Shown piece after piece: positions 55,675 through 64,000 of a stretch of 64,000 bases of DNA; position 1 is the first letter of the stretch, and the number at the start of each line of letters is the position of its first letter. The translations under genes and the position numbers were made by a program. This DNA comes from Telmatospirillum sp. (lineage in GTDB: Bacteria > Pseudomonadota > Alphaproteobacteria > Rhodospirillales > Magnetospirillaceae), in NCBI GenBank assembly GCA_009712185.1, contig WASQ01000075.1:40577-104576 (forward strand), written 5' to 3'. The notes beneath the pieces were generated by a model, which worked only from the letters and a program-made list of their open reading frames with translations, searched no databases and was not told the origin of the DNA.

Positions 55675-56691
55675 TCAGGAGCCGGAGGATCCCGGACCAT
55701 CTTCCTCCGCGATCTCGCGCCAGCGGTGACAAGCCACCTGATGCCCCGCGTCGCCCTCCAGCGGCGGACAGTCGTGGCGGCATCGGTCGACCGCCGCCGG
55801 ACAGCGGGTGTGGAACACGCACCCGCCCGGCGGAGACAAAGGCGAGGGCAGATCGCCGGACAGGCGGATGCGACTGCGCCCGCGTTCCCGCGCCGGATCG
55901 GGCAGCGGGACGGCGGACAGCAACGCCCGGGTGTAGGGATGGCGGGGAGACCTGTAGAGCCGGTCACGGTCGGCCACCTCCATGACACGGCCCAGGTAAA
56001 GGACCATCACCCGGTCGCTGATCTGGCGGACCACCGCAAGATTATGCGAAATGAAGATCAGGGCGGTCCCGGTCTCCCGGCTCAGCTCCCCCAGCAGGGC
56101 GACGATCTGCGCCTGGACCGACACGTCGAGCGCCGACACGGCCTCATCGCAAACCACCATCCGGGGAGACAGCATCAGCGCCCGGGCGATCCCTATTCTC
56201 TGACACTGGCCGCCGGAAAACTGATGGGGATAACGGTCGATCGCATCGGCCGTCAGACCGACGCGCGCCAGCATGCCCGCCACCTTGTCGCGTCGCGCGA
56301 CCCGTCCCAGCCGGGGTTCGAAGATGTCCAGGGGCTCTCCGACCAGGGCGCCGACGGTCATCCGCGGATTGAGGGAGGCCAGCGGGTCCTGGAAGATCAT
56401 GGCCATTTCACGCCGTGTCCGGCGCCGTTCGCCCGCCCCCATGCGCGCAAGGTCCGTCCCCCGCCACAGGACCTGCCCGGAACTGGCCGGAATCAAATGC
56501 AAAAGAGCGCGTCCGAGGCTTGATTTCCCGCACCCCGATTCCCCGACGATCCCGAGGATTTCGCCCTCCGCCAGATCGAGACTGACGGAGTTCACCGCAT
56601 GGACGACGGACGGCTTCTGCCAGAAGGCGCCGGCAACCGGGAAACGGACGCAAAGGTCGGAGACCTGAAGAAGCCGCCCCGGATCCGTCAT
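55675..56691 (-). CDS. Peptide ABC transporter ATP-binding protein (OppF/DppF-like)
   Basis: A 338-aa cytoplasmic ATPase of a peptide/opine/nickel-type importer. Walker A GESGCGKSSLGRALL (about 52), Q loop MIFQDPLASLNPRM, signature FSGGQCQRIGIARAL, Walker B MVVCDEAVSALDVSVQ, H-loop FISHNLAVV. The C-terminal extension has the oligo/dipeptide motif YTRALLSAVPLPDP and a cysteine cluster (CVFHTRCPAAVDRC, then HDCPPL). It overlaps the previous ATPase gene by 4 nt (ATGA). Last gene of the operon. Confidence 0.95.
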   Translation of the reverse strand: MTDPGRLLQVSDLCVRFPVAGAFWQKPSVVHAVNSVSLDLAEGEILGIVGESGCGKSSLGRALLHLIPASSGQVLWRGTDLARMGAGERRRTRREMAMIFQDPLASLNPRMTVGALVGEPLDIFEPRLGRVARRDKVAGMLARVGLTADAIDRYPHQFSGGQCQRIGIARALMLSPRMVVCDEAVSALDVSVQAQIVALLGELSRETGTALIFISHNLAVVRQISDRVMVLYLGRVMEVADRDRLYRSPRHPYTRALLSAVPLPDPARERGRSRIRLSGDLPSPLSPPGGCVFHTRCPAAVDRCRHDCPPLEGDAGHQVACHRWREIAEEDGPGSSGS

Positions 56692-57710
56692 GGCCGGTCC
56701 TCCGATGCCAGAGGATCCGGGGCGACGGCATGGCAGGCGACGGCCCGCCCGTCGGACCGGACCACAAGATCCGGCCGGTCACGGCGGCAAGCCGGCATCA
56801 CCCGCGAGCACCGGGGCCAGAAGGCGCACCCGTCCGGCAGGGCCAGGGGATCCGGCGGCTGGCCTTCGATCGCCCGGCCCGCCGGAGGTGCGTCCTCGTC
56901 CAGGCGTGGAACCGCGGCCAGCAGGGCTTCGGTATAGGGATGGAGAGGCCGGCCGAACACCTGCCCGGTGTCCCCCTCCTCCAGAACCCGTCCGGCATAC
57001 ATCACGATCACACGATCGCACAACCGGGCCACGACGCCGAGGTCATGGGTGACAAGAAGGATCGCCGTGCCGCCGTCGCGCTGTTCCGCCAGAAGATCCA
57101 GGATCTCCGCCTGGATCGTCACATCGAGGGCGGTCGTGGGCTCGTCGGCCAGCAGCAGGGCCGGGCCGCCGATCATGGCCATGGCGATCACGACGCGCTG
57201 GCGCATGCCCCCCGACAGTTGGTGCGGATAGCGGTCGAGCTGTCGTTCCGGCTCCGGGATATGGACGCGGCGCAACGCCTCCAGAGCGCCGGCCCTGGCC
57301 TCGGAACGGGAAACGCCCCGGTGATATTGCAGCACCTCGGACAACTGCCTCTCGATGGTGAGATAGGGATTGAGCGCCGTCATCGGGTCCTGGAACACCA
57401 GGGCGATCCGTTGCCCGCGCAGGCGGTTCAGGTCGCGGTCGCGCAATCCCAGAAGCTCTCGCCCCTCGAACAGGATCGACCCCTCCACCCGGGCGGTGTC
57501 GGGTTGCAACCCCATGATCGAATAAAGGGTCAGGCTTTTGCCACTGCCCGATTCGCCAACGATCCCCAGCGTCTGCCCCGCCGACAGAGAAAAGGAAACG
57601 CCGTCGACGGCGGCGACGGTACCGGCCGGGCTCGGAAAAACGGTCGAGAGGGACGTCACGCGAAGCATCGGCTCCGATTGATCCCGGGGGTCCTGATGGT
57701 CGCCGCTCAC
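56688..57710 (-). CDS. Peptide ABC transporter ATP-binding protein (OppD/DppD-like)
   Basis: 340 aa from GTG ([10 protein letters not shown]), 8 nt after AGGAG; a TTG 21 nt upstream precedes that SD and is unlikely. Second ATPase of the importer: Walker [16 protein letters not shown] loop [13 protein letters not shown], signature [15 protein letters not shown], Walker [18 protein letters not shown]-loop [12 protein letters not shown], and the C-terminal peptide-family tail ([31 protein letters not shown]). Starts 4 nt after the permease stop and overlaps the next ATPase gene by 4 nt. Confidence 0.95.
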   Translation of the reverse strand: MSGDHQDPRDQSEPMLRVTSLSTVFPSPAGTVAAVDGVSFSLSAGQTLGIVGESGSGKSLTLYSIMGLQPDTARVEGSILFEGRELLGLRDRDLNRLRGQRIALVFQDPMTALNPYLTIERQLSEVLQYHRGVSRSEARAGALEALRRVHIPEPERQLDRYPHQLSGGMRQRVVIAMAMIGGPALLLADEPTTALDVTIQAEILDLLAEQRDGGTAILLVTHDLGVVARLCDRVIVMYAGRVLEEGDTGQVFGRPLHPYTEALLAAVPRLDEDAPPAGRAIEGQPPDPLALPDGCAFWPRCSRVMPACRRDRPDLVVRSDGRAVACHAVAPDPLASEDRP

Positions 57711-57714
57711 CGGA

Positions 57715-58548
57715 TCAGCTCCTGTGGTCAAGCGCGTCGCGCAGGCCGTCGCCGGCGAAATTGAACGCCAGCAGGGTGGCGGCCAGAAATCCGCCCGGGA
57801 ACAGCAGCGACCAGGGTGCCTCCATCATATTCTGGGCGCCGTCGCCGATCAGCACGCCCCAACTGGTGTGCGGCTCCTGGACGCCGAGCCCCAGAAAGGA
57901 CAGGAAGGACTCCGTCAGAATGGCGTCGGGAATCACCAGCAGCATCGAGATGATGACCGGCCCCCACAGATTGGGAATGATATGGCGCAACAGAATGCGC
58001 GGATCCGAAGCTCCCAGCGACCGGGCCGCCTCGACGAATTCCCTGTGTTTCAACGTCAGGGTCTGGCCGCGCACGATCCGCGCCATATCGAGCCAGATCA
58101 CGGCCCCGATGGTCACGAAAATGGTCGCAAGGCTGCGTCCGGCATAAATCGTGAGCAGGATTACGAAAAAGACGAAAGGAAGGGAATAGAGGATATCGAC
58201 CAGCCGCATCATTAGCGCGTCGACCCGCCCGCCCAGATAACCGGCCGTCGCGCCCCAGGCCACGCCGATCACCAGACTGATCAGCGAGGCGCTGACCCCG
58301 ACCATGAGGGAAACCCGCGCCCCTTCCAGCGTCCGCGCGAACAGGTCGCGGCCGTTGACGTCGGTTCCGAAATAAAACCCGGCCGCGACGTCGGGCGGGG
58401 CATTGATCCGGTCCCAGAAAATATCGTCAATGGCATGCTGGGAGATCCAGGGTCCCGCCAGGGCCAGAAGGACGATGGCGGTCAACACCGCCAGTCCGGC
58501 GACCGCGGTCCGGTTGGCGCCGACACGCCGCCAGTATCCGCCCGCCAT
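57715..58548 (-). CDS. Peptide ABC transporter permease (OppC/DppC-like)
   Basis: 277 aa from the ATG that overlaps the stop of the preceding permease (TGATG); longer frames run antisense-like through that gene and are excluded. Features of the C-type permease: N-terminal TM (AVAGLAVLTAIVLLALAGPW), FGTDVNGRDLFARTLEGARVSL, about five further helices, and the EAA loop EFVEAARSLGASDPRILLRHIIPN. Inner membrane; pairs with the B-type permease and the two ATPases. Confidence 0.95.
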   Translation of the reverse strand: MAGGYWRRVGANRTAVAGLAVLTAIVLLALAGPWISQHAIDDIFWDRINAPPDVAAGFYFGTDVNGRDLFARTLEGARVSLMVGVSASLISLVIGVAWGATAGYLGGRVDALMMRLVDILYSLPFVFFVILLTIYAGRSLATIFVTIGAVIWLDMARIVRGQTLTLKHREFVEAARSLGASDPRILLRHIIPNLWGPVIISMLLVIPDAILTESFLSFLGLGVQEPHTSWGVLIGDGAQNMMEAPWSLLFPGGFLAATLLAFNFAGDGLRDALDHRS

Positions 58549-59474
58549 CAGCGTTTCCCCACCCGGGGATCCAGCACCCCGTAAAGGATGTCGACGATCA
58601 GATTGAAGATCACGATGATCGTTCCATAAAAGACCACCACGCCGGAAACCAGCGTGTAGTCGCGGTTGATGGCGGCATCGACGAAATAACGCCCGATCCC
58701 CGGAATCGAAAACACCTGTTCGATGATGATGGATCCGGTGATGATCCCCGCCGTCGCAGGCCCCAGATAGGACACAACCGGCAGGATCGCCGCCCGTGAC
58801 GCGTGCCGGAGCAGGATCAGCCGGCGTGGCAGTCCCTTGGCACGGGCGGTCCGGATGTAAGGCATCTGCAAAGCCTCGATCATGCTGGTCCGCGACAGCC
58901 GCGCGATCGACGAAATGCGGGGAAGCGCCAGCGCGATCACCGGCAGGATCTTGTAGGAAAGCTGATGGCCGTCCCCCCACCCTCCGGCCGGCAGCCACCG
59001 CAGCGTGACGCCGAACAACAGCGTCAGGAGGGGCGCCATGACGAAATTGGGAACGATGGTCCCGACCAGGGAGAACGCGACGACGGCATGATCGGACGGC
59101 CGGTTGCGGTGAAGCGCGCCATAGGTTCCGAGAGCGAGACCGATGACCAGCGCCAGCGCCATCGCCGACAGCCCGAGTTGAAGCGAGACGGGAAAGCCTT
59201 GCCGGATCAGTTGGGTGACGGTGAAGTCCTTGTTGGTGAAGGACGGCCCGAAATCCCCATGCGCGAGATCCTTCAGATAGCGCAGATACTGGGCGGTCAG
59301 CGGTTCGTCCAGATGATAGGCGCGCATCAGATTGGCCTGAACCTCGGGCGACACCGCATGGCCCCGGTCAAAGGGGCCGCCGGGCGTCAGCCGCATCATC
59401 AGAAAGGTCAGGGTCACGATGGCAAAAAGGGTCGGGATGGCCCCGGCCACGCGTTTGATGACGATGGAAATCAT
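58548..59474 (-). CDS. Peptide ABC transporter permease (OppB/DppB-like)
   Basis: 308 aa from ATG MISIVIKRVAG; a GTG 21 nt upstream overlaps the binding-protein stop and is an alternative. Neither start has a clear SD, so coupling to the upstream gene is likely. Six-helix permease with the B-type signature (RVAGAIPTLFAIVTLTFLMMRLTPGGPF at the N terminus), the long periplasmic loop to LAHGDFGPSFTN, and the EAA loop YIRTARAKGLPRRLILLRHA. Overlaps the next permease by 1 nt. Confidence 0.95.
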   Translation of the reverse strand: MISIVIKRVAGAIPTLFAIVTLTFLMMRLTPGGPFDRGHAVSPEVQANLMRAYHLDEPLTAQYLRYLKDLAHGDFGPSFTNKDFTVTQLIRQGFPVSLQLGLSAMALALVIGLALGTYGALHRNRPSDHAVVAFSLVGTIVPNFVMAPLLTLLFGVTLRWLPAGGWGDGHQLSYKILPVIALALPRISSIARLSRTSMIEALQMPYIRTARAKGLPRRLILLRHASRAAILPVVSYLGPATAGIITGSIIIEQVFSIPGIGRYFVDAAINRDYTLVSGVVVFYGTIIVIFNLIVDILYGVLDPRVGKR

Positions 59475-59491
59475 GGCATCGGCCCGGCTGA

Positions 59492-61108
59492 TCACTGTGG
59501 CAGCACGGTCACGTCCTTCGAGAAGGTGTAGCCGCAGGGGTTGGGCGAATATCCTTTGACATAGGGCTTCGCCAGATAGAGTTCGACGCGGTTGTAGGTG
59601 GGCGCGATGGCATTGTCCTCCAACAGCAGACCTTCGGCTTTGCGCAGCAATTCCCGGCGCGCCGCCGGATCCACGGTGGACGCCGCCTCGGCGATCAGCG
59701 CGTCATAGGCCGGATTGGAATAGCCGGGATCGTTCTCCCCGGCCGAACCGGTAAACAGGTCGAGGAAGGTCACGGGGTCGGGATAGTCGCCGACCCAGGC
59801 ATCGTAGAAGGCCTGCGTGACCTGTTTTTCATGGCGATGCTCGACCAGCACCTTGAAATCCTCATTGAGGATCGAGGTCTTGACCCCGAGGGCGGTCTGC
59901 CACATGGAGGCGATGGCGATGGCGACCTTGCGGGCGTCCTCGTCGGTTTGCAGACGGAATTCCACCGTCAGGGGATGATCGGGGCCATACCCGGCCTCGG
60001 CATAAAGCGCTTTGGCCCGGGCGATCCGTTCCGCCATCGGCAGGGAGCTCCAGGAAATGCGCGCCGGGGTGTAATCGGGCGCACCCGACGGCGGCACCGC
60101 CGAATAAGCCGGCGGGGACCCGTCACGGATCAGCTTGCCGGTCAGCGCCTCGCGGTCGATCACCATCGAGAGGGCCTGCCGCAATTTGGGATTACCGGCA
60201 AAGGGCGGCTTCGTCAGGTTGAAACCGATGAACGTCAGCTCGAACTGCGGCGACTGATGCAACTCGTCGGCCATGGTTTTGCGGATCTGATCAAGCTGGG
60301 CATTGGGCACGGTGTAGGTGATGTCGAGCTCGCCCGCGCGATATCGGTTGAATTCCTCGTTCGGCGACGCGATCGGATAGATGATGACCTGCCCGACGTG
60401 AACATTGGCGGCGTCCCAGTAATTCGGATTGCGGACCAGAACGATGCGCGCCTGCGGCGTCCATTCCGCCAGCGTGAAGGCCCCGTTCGACACCAGATTG
60501 CCCGGTTGCGTGAAGGAGGATCCGAATTTTTCGATATTGGCGCGCTTGACCGGCAGCAGATTGGAATGCGCCATGGCGGCCAGCATATAGGGCGTCGGAC
60601 GCGAGAGGCGGATCCTGACTGTCTGGGGATCGGGGGCGTCAACGCCAAGCCGGGACAGGTCGCGGTTTTTTCCCGCCACGATGTCGGGCGCATTGACGAT
60701 AGGGAACAGCAGATAGGCGTAGGTCGAGGCCACGGCCGGATCGACTGCCCGCCGGAAACTGTAGACGAAATCCTCGGCGGTCAGGGGCGATCCGTCCGAC
60801 CACCGCAACCCGGCGCGCAGAAAAAAGGTGTAGGTCAGACCATCGCCGGAGACAGTCCAATGGTCGGCGGCGCCCGGCCTCGGCCGGTTCTGCGGATCGA
60901 GTGTGACCAATCCCTCGAACAGATCGGACAGGACCCTGCCGGCGTTCATCGTATCGGCGCGTGCGGGATCAAGGGATTCGGGTTCCGCGGCGTTGCCCCG
61001 TCGCAGAACCGGCCCCTCCCCGGCGGAAGCGGGAGCGGCCGGAAGAACTCCGGCGGTCAGGACCGGCAGAAGAAGGATGGCGGCAGCCAGGATGCGACGA
61101 AAGAGCAT
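59492..61108 (-). CDS. Peptide ABC transporter substrate-binding protein (OppA/DppA-like)
   Basis: 538 aa from ATG MLFRRILAAA, 9 nt after GGGAG. Sec signal peptide about 1-27 (AAAILLLPVLTAGVLPAAPASAGE). SBP family 5 marks: RRGNAAEPESLDPARADT, LFEGLVTLDPQNRPRPGAAD, YTFFLRAGLRWSDGSPLTAEDFVYSFRRAVDP, FIGFNLTKPPFAGNPKLRQALSMVIDRE, and DAWVGDYPDPVTFLDLF. Close in pattern to oligopeptide-binding OppA. First gene of the five-gene importer operon; 125 bp separate it from the TonB receptor gene, with a terminator between. Confidence 0.95.
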   Translation of the reverse strand: MLFRRILAAAILLLPVLTAGVLPAAPASAGEGPVLRRGNAAEPESLDPARADTMNAGRVLSDLFEGLVTLDPQNRPRPGAADHWTVSGDGLTYTFFLRAGLRWSDGSPLTAEDFVYSFRRAVDPAVASTYAYLLFPIVNAPDIVAGKNRDLSRLGVDAPDPQTVRIRLSRPTPYMLAAMAHSNLLPVKRANIEKFGSSFTQPGNLVSNGAFTLAEWTPQARIVLVRNPNYWDAANVHVGQVIIYPIASPNEEFNRYRAGELDITYTVPNAQLDQIRKTMADELHQSPQFELTFIGFNLTKPPFAGNPKLRQALSMVIDREALTGKLIRDGSPPAYSAVPPSGAPDYTPARISWSSLPMAERIARAKALYAEAGYGPDHPLTVEFRLQTDEDARKVAIAIASMWQTALGVKTSILNEDFKVLVEHRHEKQVTQAFYDAWVGDYPDPVTFLDLFTGSAGENDPGYSNPAYDALIAEAASTVDPAARRELLRKAEGLLLEDNAIAPTYNRVELYLAKPYVKGYSPNPCGYTFSKDVTVLPQ

Positions 61109-61197
61109 CGACGGCATCTCCCGGAGAAAGAACCGCATCCGTTCCGAACGGTGGTGCCCGGAAACGGATGCGGAAAAATCAGGCCTCATGGGGGAGA

Positions 61198-61223
61198 GCC
61201 ATCCGGGACGGAGCCCGGATGGC
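61198..61223 (-). terminator. Hairpin after the TonB-dependent receptor gene
   Basis: GCCATCCGGG (61198-61207) and CCCGGATGGC (61214-61223), 10-bp perfect stem and 6-nt loop, 10 nt beyond the receptor stop. A T run (GATTTTT on the - strand) follows only about 20 nt later, so termination may be partial and allow readthrough into the importer operon. Confidence 0.65.
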
Positions 61224-61233
61224 CGGTCCCGGA

Positions 61234-64000
61234 TCAGAAGCCGGTCGACAGACGCATGTAGAAGAAGCGGCCGACCACGTCATATCCACCATCGGTCGCC
61301 GTATTGATGCTGCTGGCGTTGTTGATGATGAAGGGCGGATCGCGATCGAACAGATTGTCGATACCGACCGTGACCTTGACGCTCTTCACACCCTGAATGT
61401 CCTTCAGGTTGTAGGTCGCGCTCATGTCGTGATACCAGACCTCATGCAGCTCCTGACCGTAGGCGGTGGAGTGCGAGGCGAGAGGCTTGGAGCCGCTGAT
61501 GTAGCGGGTATCCCAGTGAACGCCCCAGTCTTCCTGGTTGTAGTCGACATTGAACACGCCCTTCAGACGGGGTTCGACCGTGTTCTGGTTCCAGGTGCCC
61601 TGCAGCTTGTTGGTCGAGCCGTCCGACATTTCGACCACATGGCTCAACTCATAGGCGATCTGGGTGTCGAACCGGAACATGCCCGGGATCGGCAGGCCCA
61701 TGTCCTGCGCCTTGATGTCATAGGTCACGTCGTAATCGATACCCTGGACGCGCTCGTAACCGAAGTTGCTGTTCGGGCTGGCGATGTTCGAGATGTCGCC
61801 GTTGCTGGCACGGGTGATGCCGGAGCAGGTCGCGGCCGCCTGCTGCGGGCCATAGCATTGCGCCAGATACTGGTCGGTGTAGGTGCCGGCATAGCCGCCA
61901 TCCAGGATCGAGTCCTTGATATGGACGCTGTAGTAGTCCACCGCCGCCGACAGATGCGGGATGAAGCGCGGGGTCAGCACGGTGCCGAGGCTGAAGGTGT
62001 GGGCGGTTTCGGGCTTCAGATTGGCATTGCCGCCGGCGGTGCCGACGATCTGGCTGACGCCGTTCGCGTTATTCGTCGACACCCATTTGGAGGGATCGGC
62101 GATACCGGCCTTCTTGAGGGCCGCCACGCAGGTCGCGGACCCGGCATAGGCGCCGCCGGCCGTATCGCAGGGATCGCCGCTGTAGCCGAAGTAGCCCTGG
62201 TTGTTGCCGGCATAGAGCTCCTTCACGCTCGGGGCGCGGATCGCCTTGGAATAGCTGGTGCGCAGGCGGATGTCATCGATGATCTGATAGTTCAGACCCG
62301 CCTTCCAGGTGATGCGCTGGCCGAAGTTGGAGTAGTTGTCGTCACGCAGGCTGAGGCTGGAGCTCAAGTCCTTGGCGCCCGGCAGATTCTTGAGGATCGG
62401 AATCGCCAGCTCGCCATAGCCCGAGGTCACGTCATAGGACCCTGAGGTCGGCTGCACATTGACGAAGCCCTGACCGGCGACGTCGATGCTGTCCGGATGA
62501 TCCCACTCGGACTCGGTCCGGCGCTCGGCGCCGATGCTGGCCTTGACGTCACCCGCGGGCAGCTTGAACAGCGGGCCGCTGATGTTGCCATAGGCGAAGC
62601 GCTGCACCAGCTGGCTGGTGCGGGTGTCGGTATAACGCAGATAACCGGCCTGCTCGGGCGTCAGAGTATTGACGCCGTTGAAGAAGTTGGCCTTCGAGCA
62701 TCCGATCTCGCCATTGCAGGGGAACTGCCCCGTCAACTGGCCGAGATGCAGATAGTTGATCTCGTTGTCGACCTGATAGGTCGCCGACGAACGCCCGTAC
62801 ACATAACCGGCTTCCCAGTCATATTTGCTGAAAATCGTGCCGGCCAGGCCGAAGCGCATACGGTAGGTTTCGACCTCGTCGTGATAGATGCGCGGGCCGA
62901 CCTCGGTCGGACGCCAGTTCAAACCGACCGTGTCACCGGTCTTGTTGTAGGGATTGGTCGCCGGGATATAGAGGCCCGGATAGAAGATCGTGCTGACACC
63001 CGGGCCCAACGGCTGCGGGTTCAACTGTTCCTTCGAATTACGGTCGGTATAGAACCCTTCGACGATCGCAGTGATATTGTCGGTCAGATCGTAATGACCG
63101 GTCATATTCAACTGCTTGCGATCCAGCTCGCCCTGCAGATAGGGGTAGGTCGTCAGGTCATATTTGGTCTTGCCGAGCGCGGGGATATAGATCCCGCCCG
63201 GAAACATGCCGGCCAGAGCCGGGTTCTTGGTGCTGATGGTCTGACCATTGCCGATGTAGGCGGTGTTGCCCACGGTCGGAACCGGCAGATAGCCGGAGAG
63301 CGGCATGCCGGGCGCGCCTTCGGCGGCGGTGCCGAAATACTGGTTCTTCGCCCAGTCGCGGTCGCTGGCCTTGAATTCGTCGCGATGATCGGTGCCGACC
63401 GACACCAGCAGATTGCCGCGGTCCGTATTGGCGCCCATCGTCGAGCTCAGGCCCCAGGTGAAGCCGTCGCCCTTGTCGGACGTGCCGAGGTAGGACTCGG
63501 CGGTGATGCCCGACACATGCTTCTTGGTGATGATATTGACCACGCCGCCGATGGCGTCGGCACCGTACACCGAGGAGGCGCCGTCCTTCAGGACGTCGAT
63601 ATGGTCGATCATCGACACCGGAATGGCGTTCATATCGACCGCGGTATAGGCCTGCTGCCAGTCGGTCGAGACGAAACGCTGACCATTGACCAGAACCAGG
63701 GTGCGCGTGGCGCCCAGGTTCCGCAGGCCCATGGTCGAGGAGCCGTTGCCGGCGTTGTTATCGGCCGAGGACGAGGTCGACTGCACCACACCGATATGCT
63801 GCAGGATTTCCTCGACCGTGTTCGCCTTGGTCGCCGCGATATCTTCGGCCGAGACCTTCGCGATCGGGTTCGGGCTTTCCACATTGGCGTTCTTGATGCG
63901 CGACCCGGTCACCTCGACCGTGTCCACGCCCGCCTGTTGCGCCGACGCCGGCGCGATACCGGCGAACTGCCACATCAGCGCGGCCGCCGCCGTGAGTGTC
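61234..64000 (-). CDS. TonB-dependent outer-membrane receptor (5' partial)
   Basis: At least 920 aa; the gene runs off the window's right edge. The last visible N-terminal residues (TLTAAAALMWQFAGIAPASAQQ) are the end of a signal peptide, so only the first residues are missing and the ATG inside (63975) is not the true start. Plug domain about 30-160 (VTGSRIKNANVESPNPIAKVSAEDI, NLGATRTLVLVNGQRFVSTDW, DHIDVLKDGASSVYGADAIGGVVNIITKK), then a 22-strand barrel ending in aromatic RFFYMRLSTGF. Substrate not readable; the neighbouring peptide importer suggests peptides or a peptide-like siderophore. Confidence 0.93.
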   Translation of the reverse strand, partial: TLTAAAALMWQFAGIAPASAQQAGVDTVEVTGSRIKNANVESPNPIAKVSAEDIAATKANTVEEILQHIGVVQSTSSSADNNAGNGSSTMGLRNLGATRTLVLVNGQRFVSTDWQQAYTAVDMNAIPVSMIDHIDVLKDGASSVYGADAIGGVVNIITKKHVSGITAESYLGTSDKGDGFTWGLSSTMGANTDRGNLLVSVGTDHRDEFKASDRDWAKNQYFGTAAEGAPGMPLSGYLPVPTVGNTAYIGNGQTISTKNPALAGMFPGGIYIPALGKTKYDLTTYPYLQGELDRKQLNMTGHYDLTDNITAIVEGFYTDRNSKEQLNPQPLGPGVSTIFYPGLYIPATNPYNKTGDTVGLNWRPTEVGPRIYHDEVETYRMRFGLAGTIFSKYDWEAGYVYGRSSATYQVDNEINYLHLGQLTGQFPCNGEIGCSKANFFNGVNTLTPEQAGYLRYTDTRTSQLVQRFAYGNISGPLFKLPAGDVKASIGAERRTESEWDHPDSIDVAGQGFVNVQPTSGSYDVTSGYGELAIPILKNLPGAKDLSSSLSLRDDNYSNFGQRITWKAGLNYQIIDDIRLRTSYSKAIRAPSVKELYAGNNQGYFGYSGDPCDTAGGAYAGSATCVAALKKAGIADPSKWVSTNNANGVSQIVGTAGGNANLKPETAHTFSLGTVLTPRFIPHLSAAVDYYSVHIKDSILDGGYAGTYTDQYLAQCYGPQQAAATCSGITRASNGDISNIASPNSNFGYERVQGIDYDVTYDIKAQDMGLPIPGMFRFDTQIAYELSHVVEMSDGSTNKLQGTWNQNTVEPRLKGVFNVDYNQEDWGVHWDTRYISGSKPLASHSTAYGQELHEVWYHDMSATYNLKDIQGVKSVKVTVGIDNLFDRDPPFIINNASSINTATDGGYDVVGRFFYMRLSTGF

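Noticed and set aside
63730..63975. The ATG at 63975 as start of the TonB receptor
   Set aside because: The open frame continues to the window edge and the residues upstream (TLTAAAAL) form part of a signal peptide, so the gene is 5' truncated.

Overview
The window reads as about 64 kb of chromosome from a GC-rich, Gram-negative alphaproteobacterium. I infer a member of the Rhodospirillales in the broad sense. The support is the gene order bamD-recN-ligA at the left edge, MlaA/MlaC lipid-transport proteins, a HWE/HisKA_2-type kinase, many c-di-GMP proteins and a large TonB-dependent receptor. Genes are dense and mostly in standard high-GC codons. I saw no rRNA, tRNA, CRISPR array, transposase or phage gene. 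Start sites were chosen from Shine-Dalgarno (SD) position and family alignment from memory, so several differ from the longest possible reading frame.

Layout. 1-13.2 kb (+ strand): the end of bamD, recN, ligA, a CBS-pair protein, a periplasmic pentapeptide-repeat protein overlapping a diguanylate cyclase, a TetR/NTF2-like pair behind a large palindromic operator, uvrD/pcrA, prmA and an aminopeptidase P. 13.2-17.1 kb: a Cache chemoreceptor, then a globin-coupled HD-GYP phosphodiesterase. 17.1-22.7 kb (- strand, with AT-rich parts): a type I secretion locus with a small hypothetical protein, an RTX protein, an HlyD-like adaptor and an HlyB-like ABC exporter. 23.4-30.8 kb (-): a cyclic-nucleotide-binding/TPR protein, then the methionine operon arsR-methyltransferase, metF, metH. 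31-34.8 kb: mlaA-mlaC, and a divergent MFS pump/TetR pair. 34.9-40.4 kb (-): a histidine kinase and its REC-PAS-PAS-GGDEF-EAL partner, and ettA. 40.9-42.9 kb (+): a two-subunit sodium:solute symporter. 43-45 kb: a palindromic MITE-like element, an AT-rich PEP-CTERM protein and a TonB/TolA-like protein. 45.1-48.9 kb: a LysR regulator divergent from a deacetylase, an SDR and a DoxX protein. 48.6-53.6 kb (-): a MipA/adaptor/RND efflux operon. 53.7-64 kb (-): a TPR glycosyltransferase-like protein, a complete Opp-type peptide ABC importer, and a TonB-dependent receptor that runs off the right edge.

How they fit together. The main themes are c-di-GMP and environmental sensing (diguanylate cyclase, globin-HD-GYP, hybrid GGDEF-EAL with its kinase, chemoreceptor), envelope transport and surface display (T1SS/RTX, PEP-CTERM, Mla, RND, MFS, TonB receptor) and nutrient capture (TonB receptor plus Opp importer, symporter, methionine cycle). 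Nothing here is a plainly new multi-gene system. The most distinctive items are the globin-HD-GYP protein, the fused cNMP/TolB-like/TPR protein, the palindromic MITE-like element, and the AT-rich T1SS and PEP-CTERM loci.
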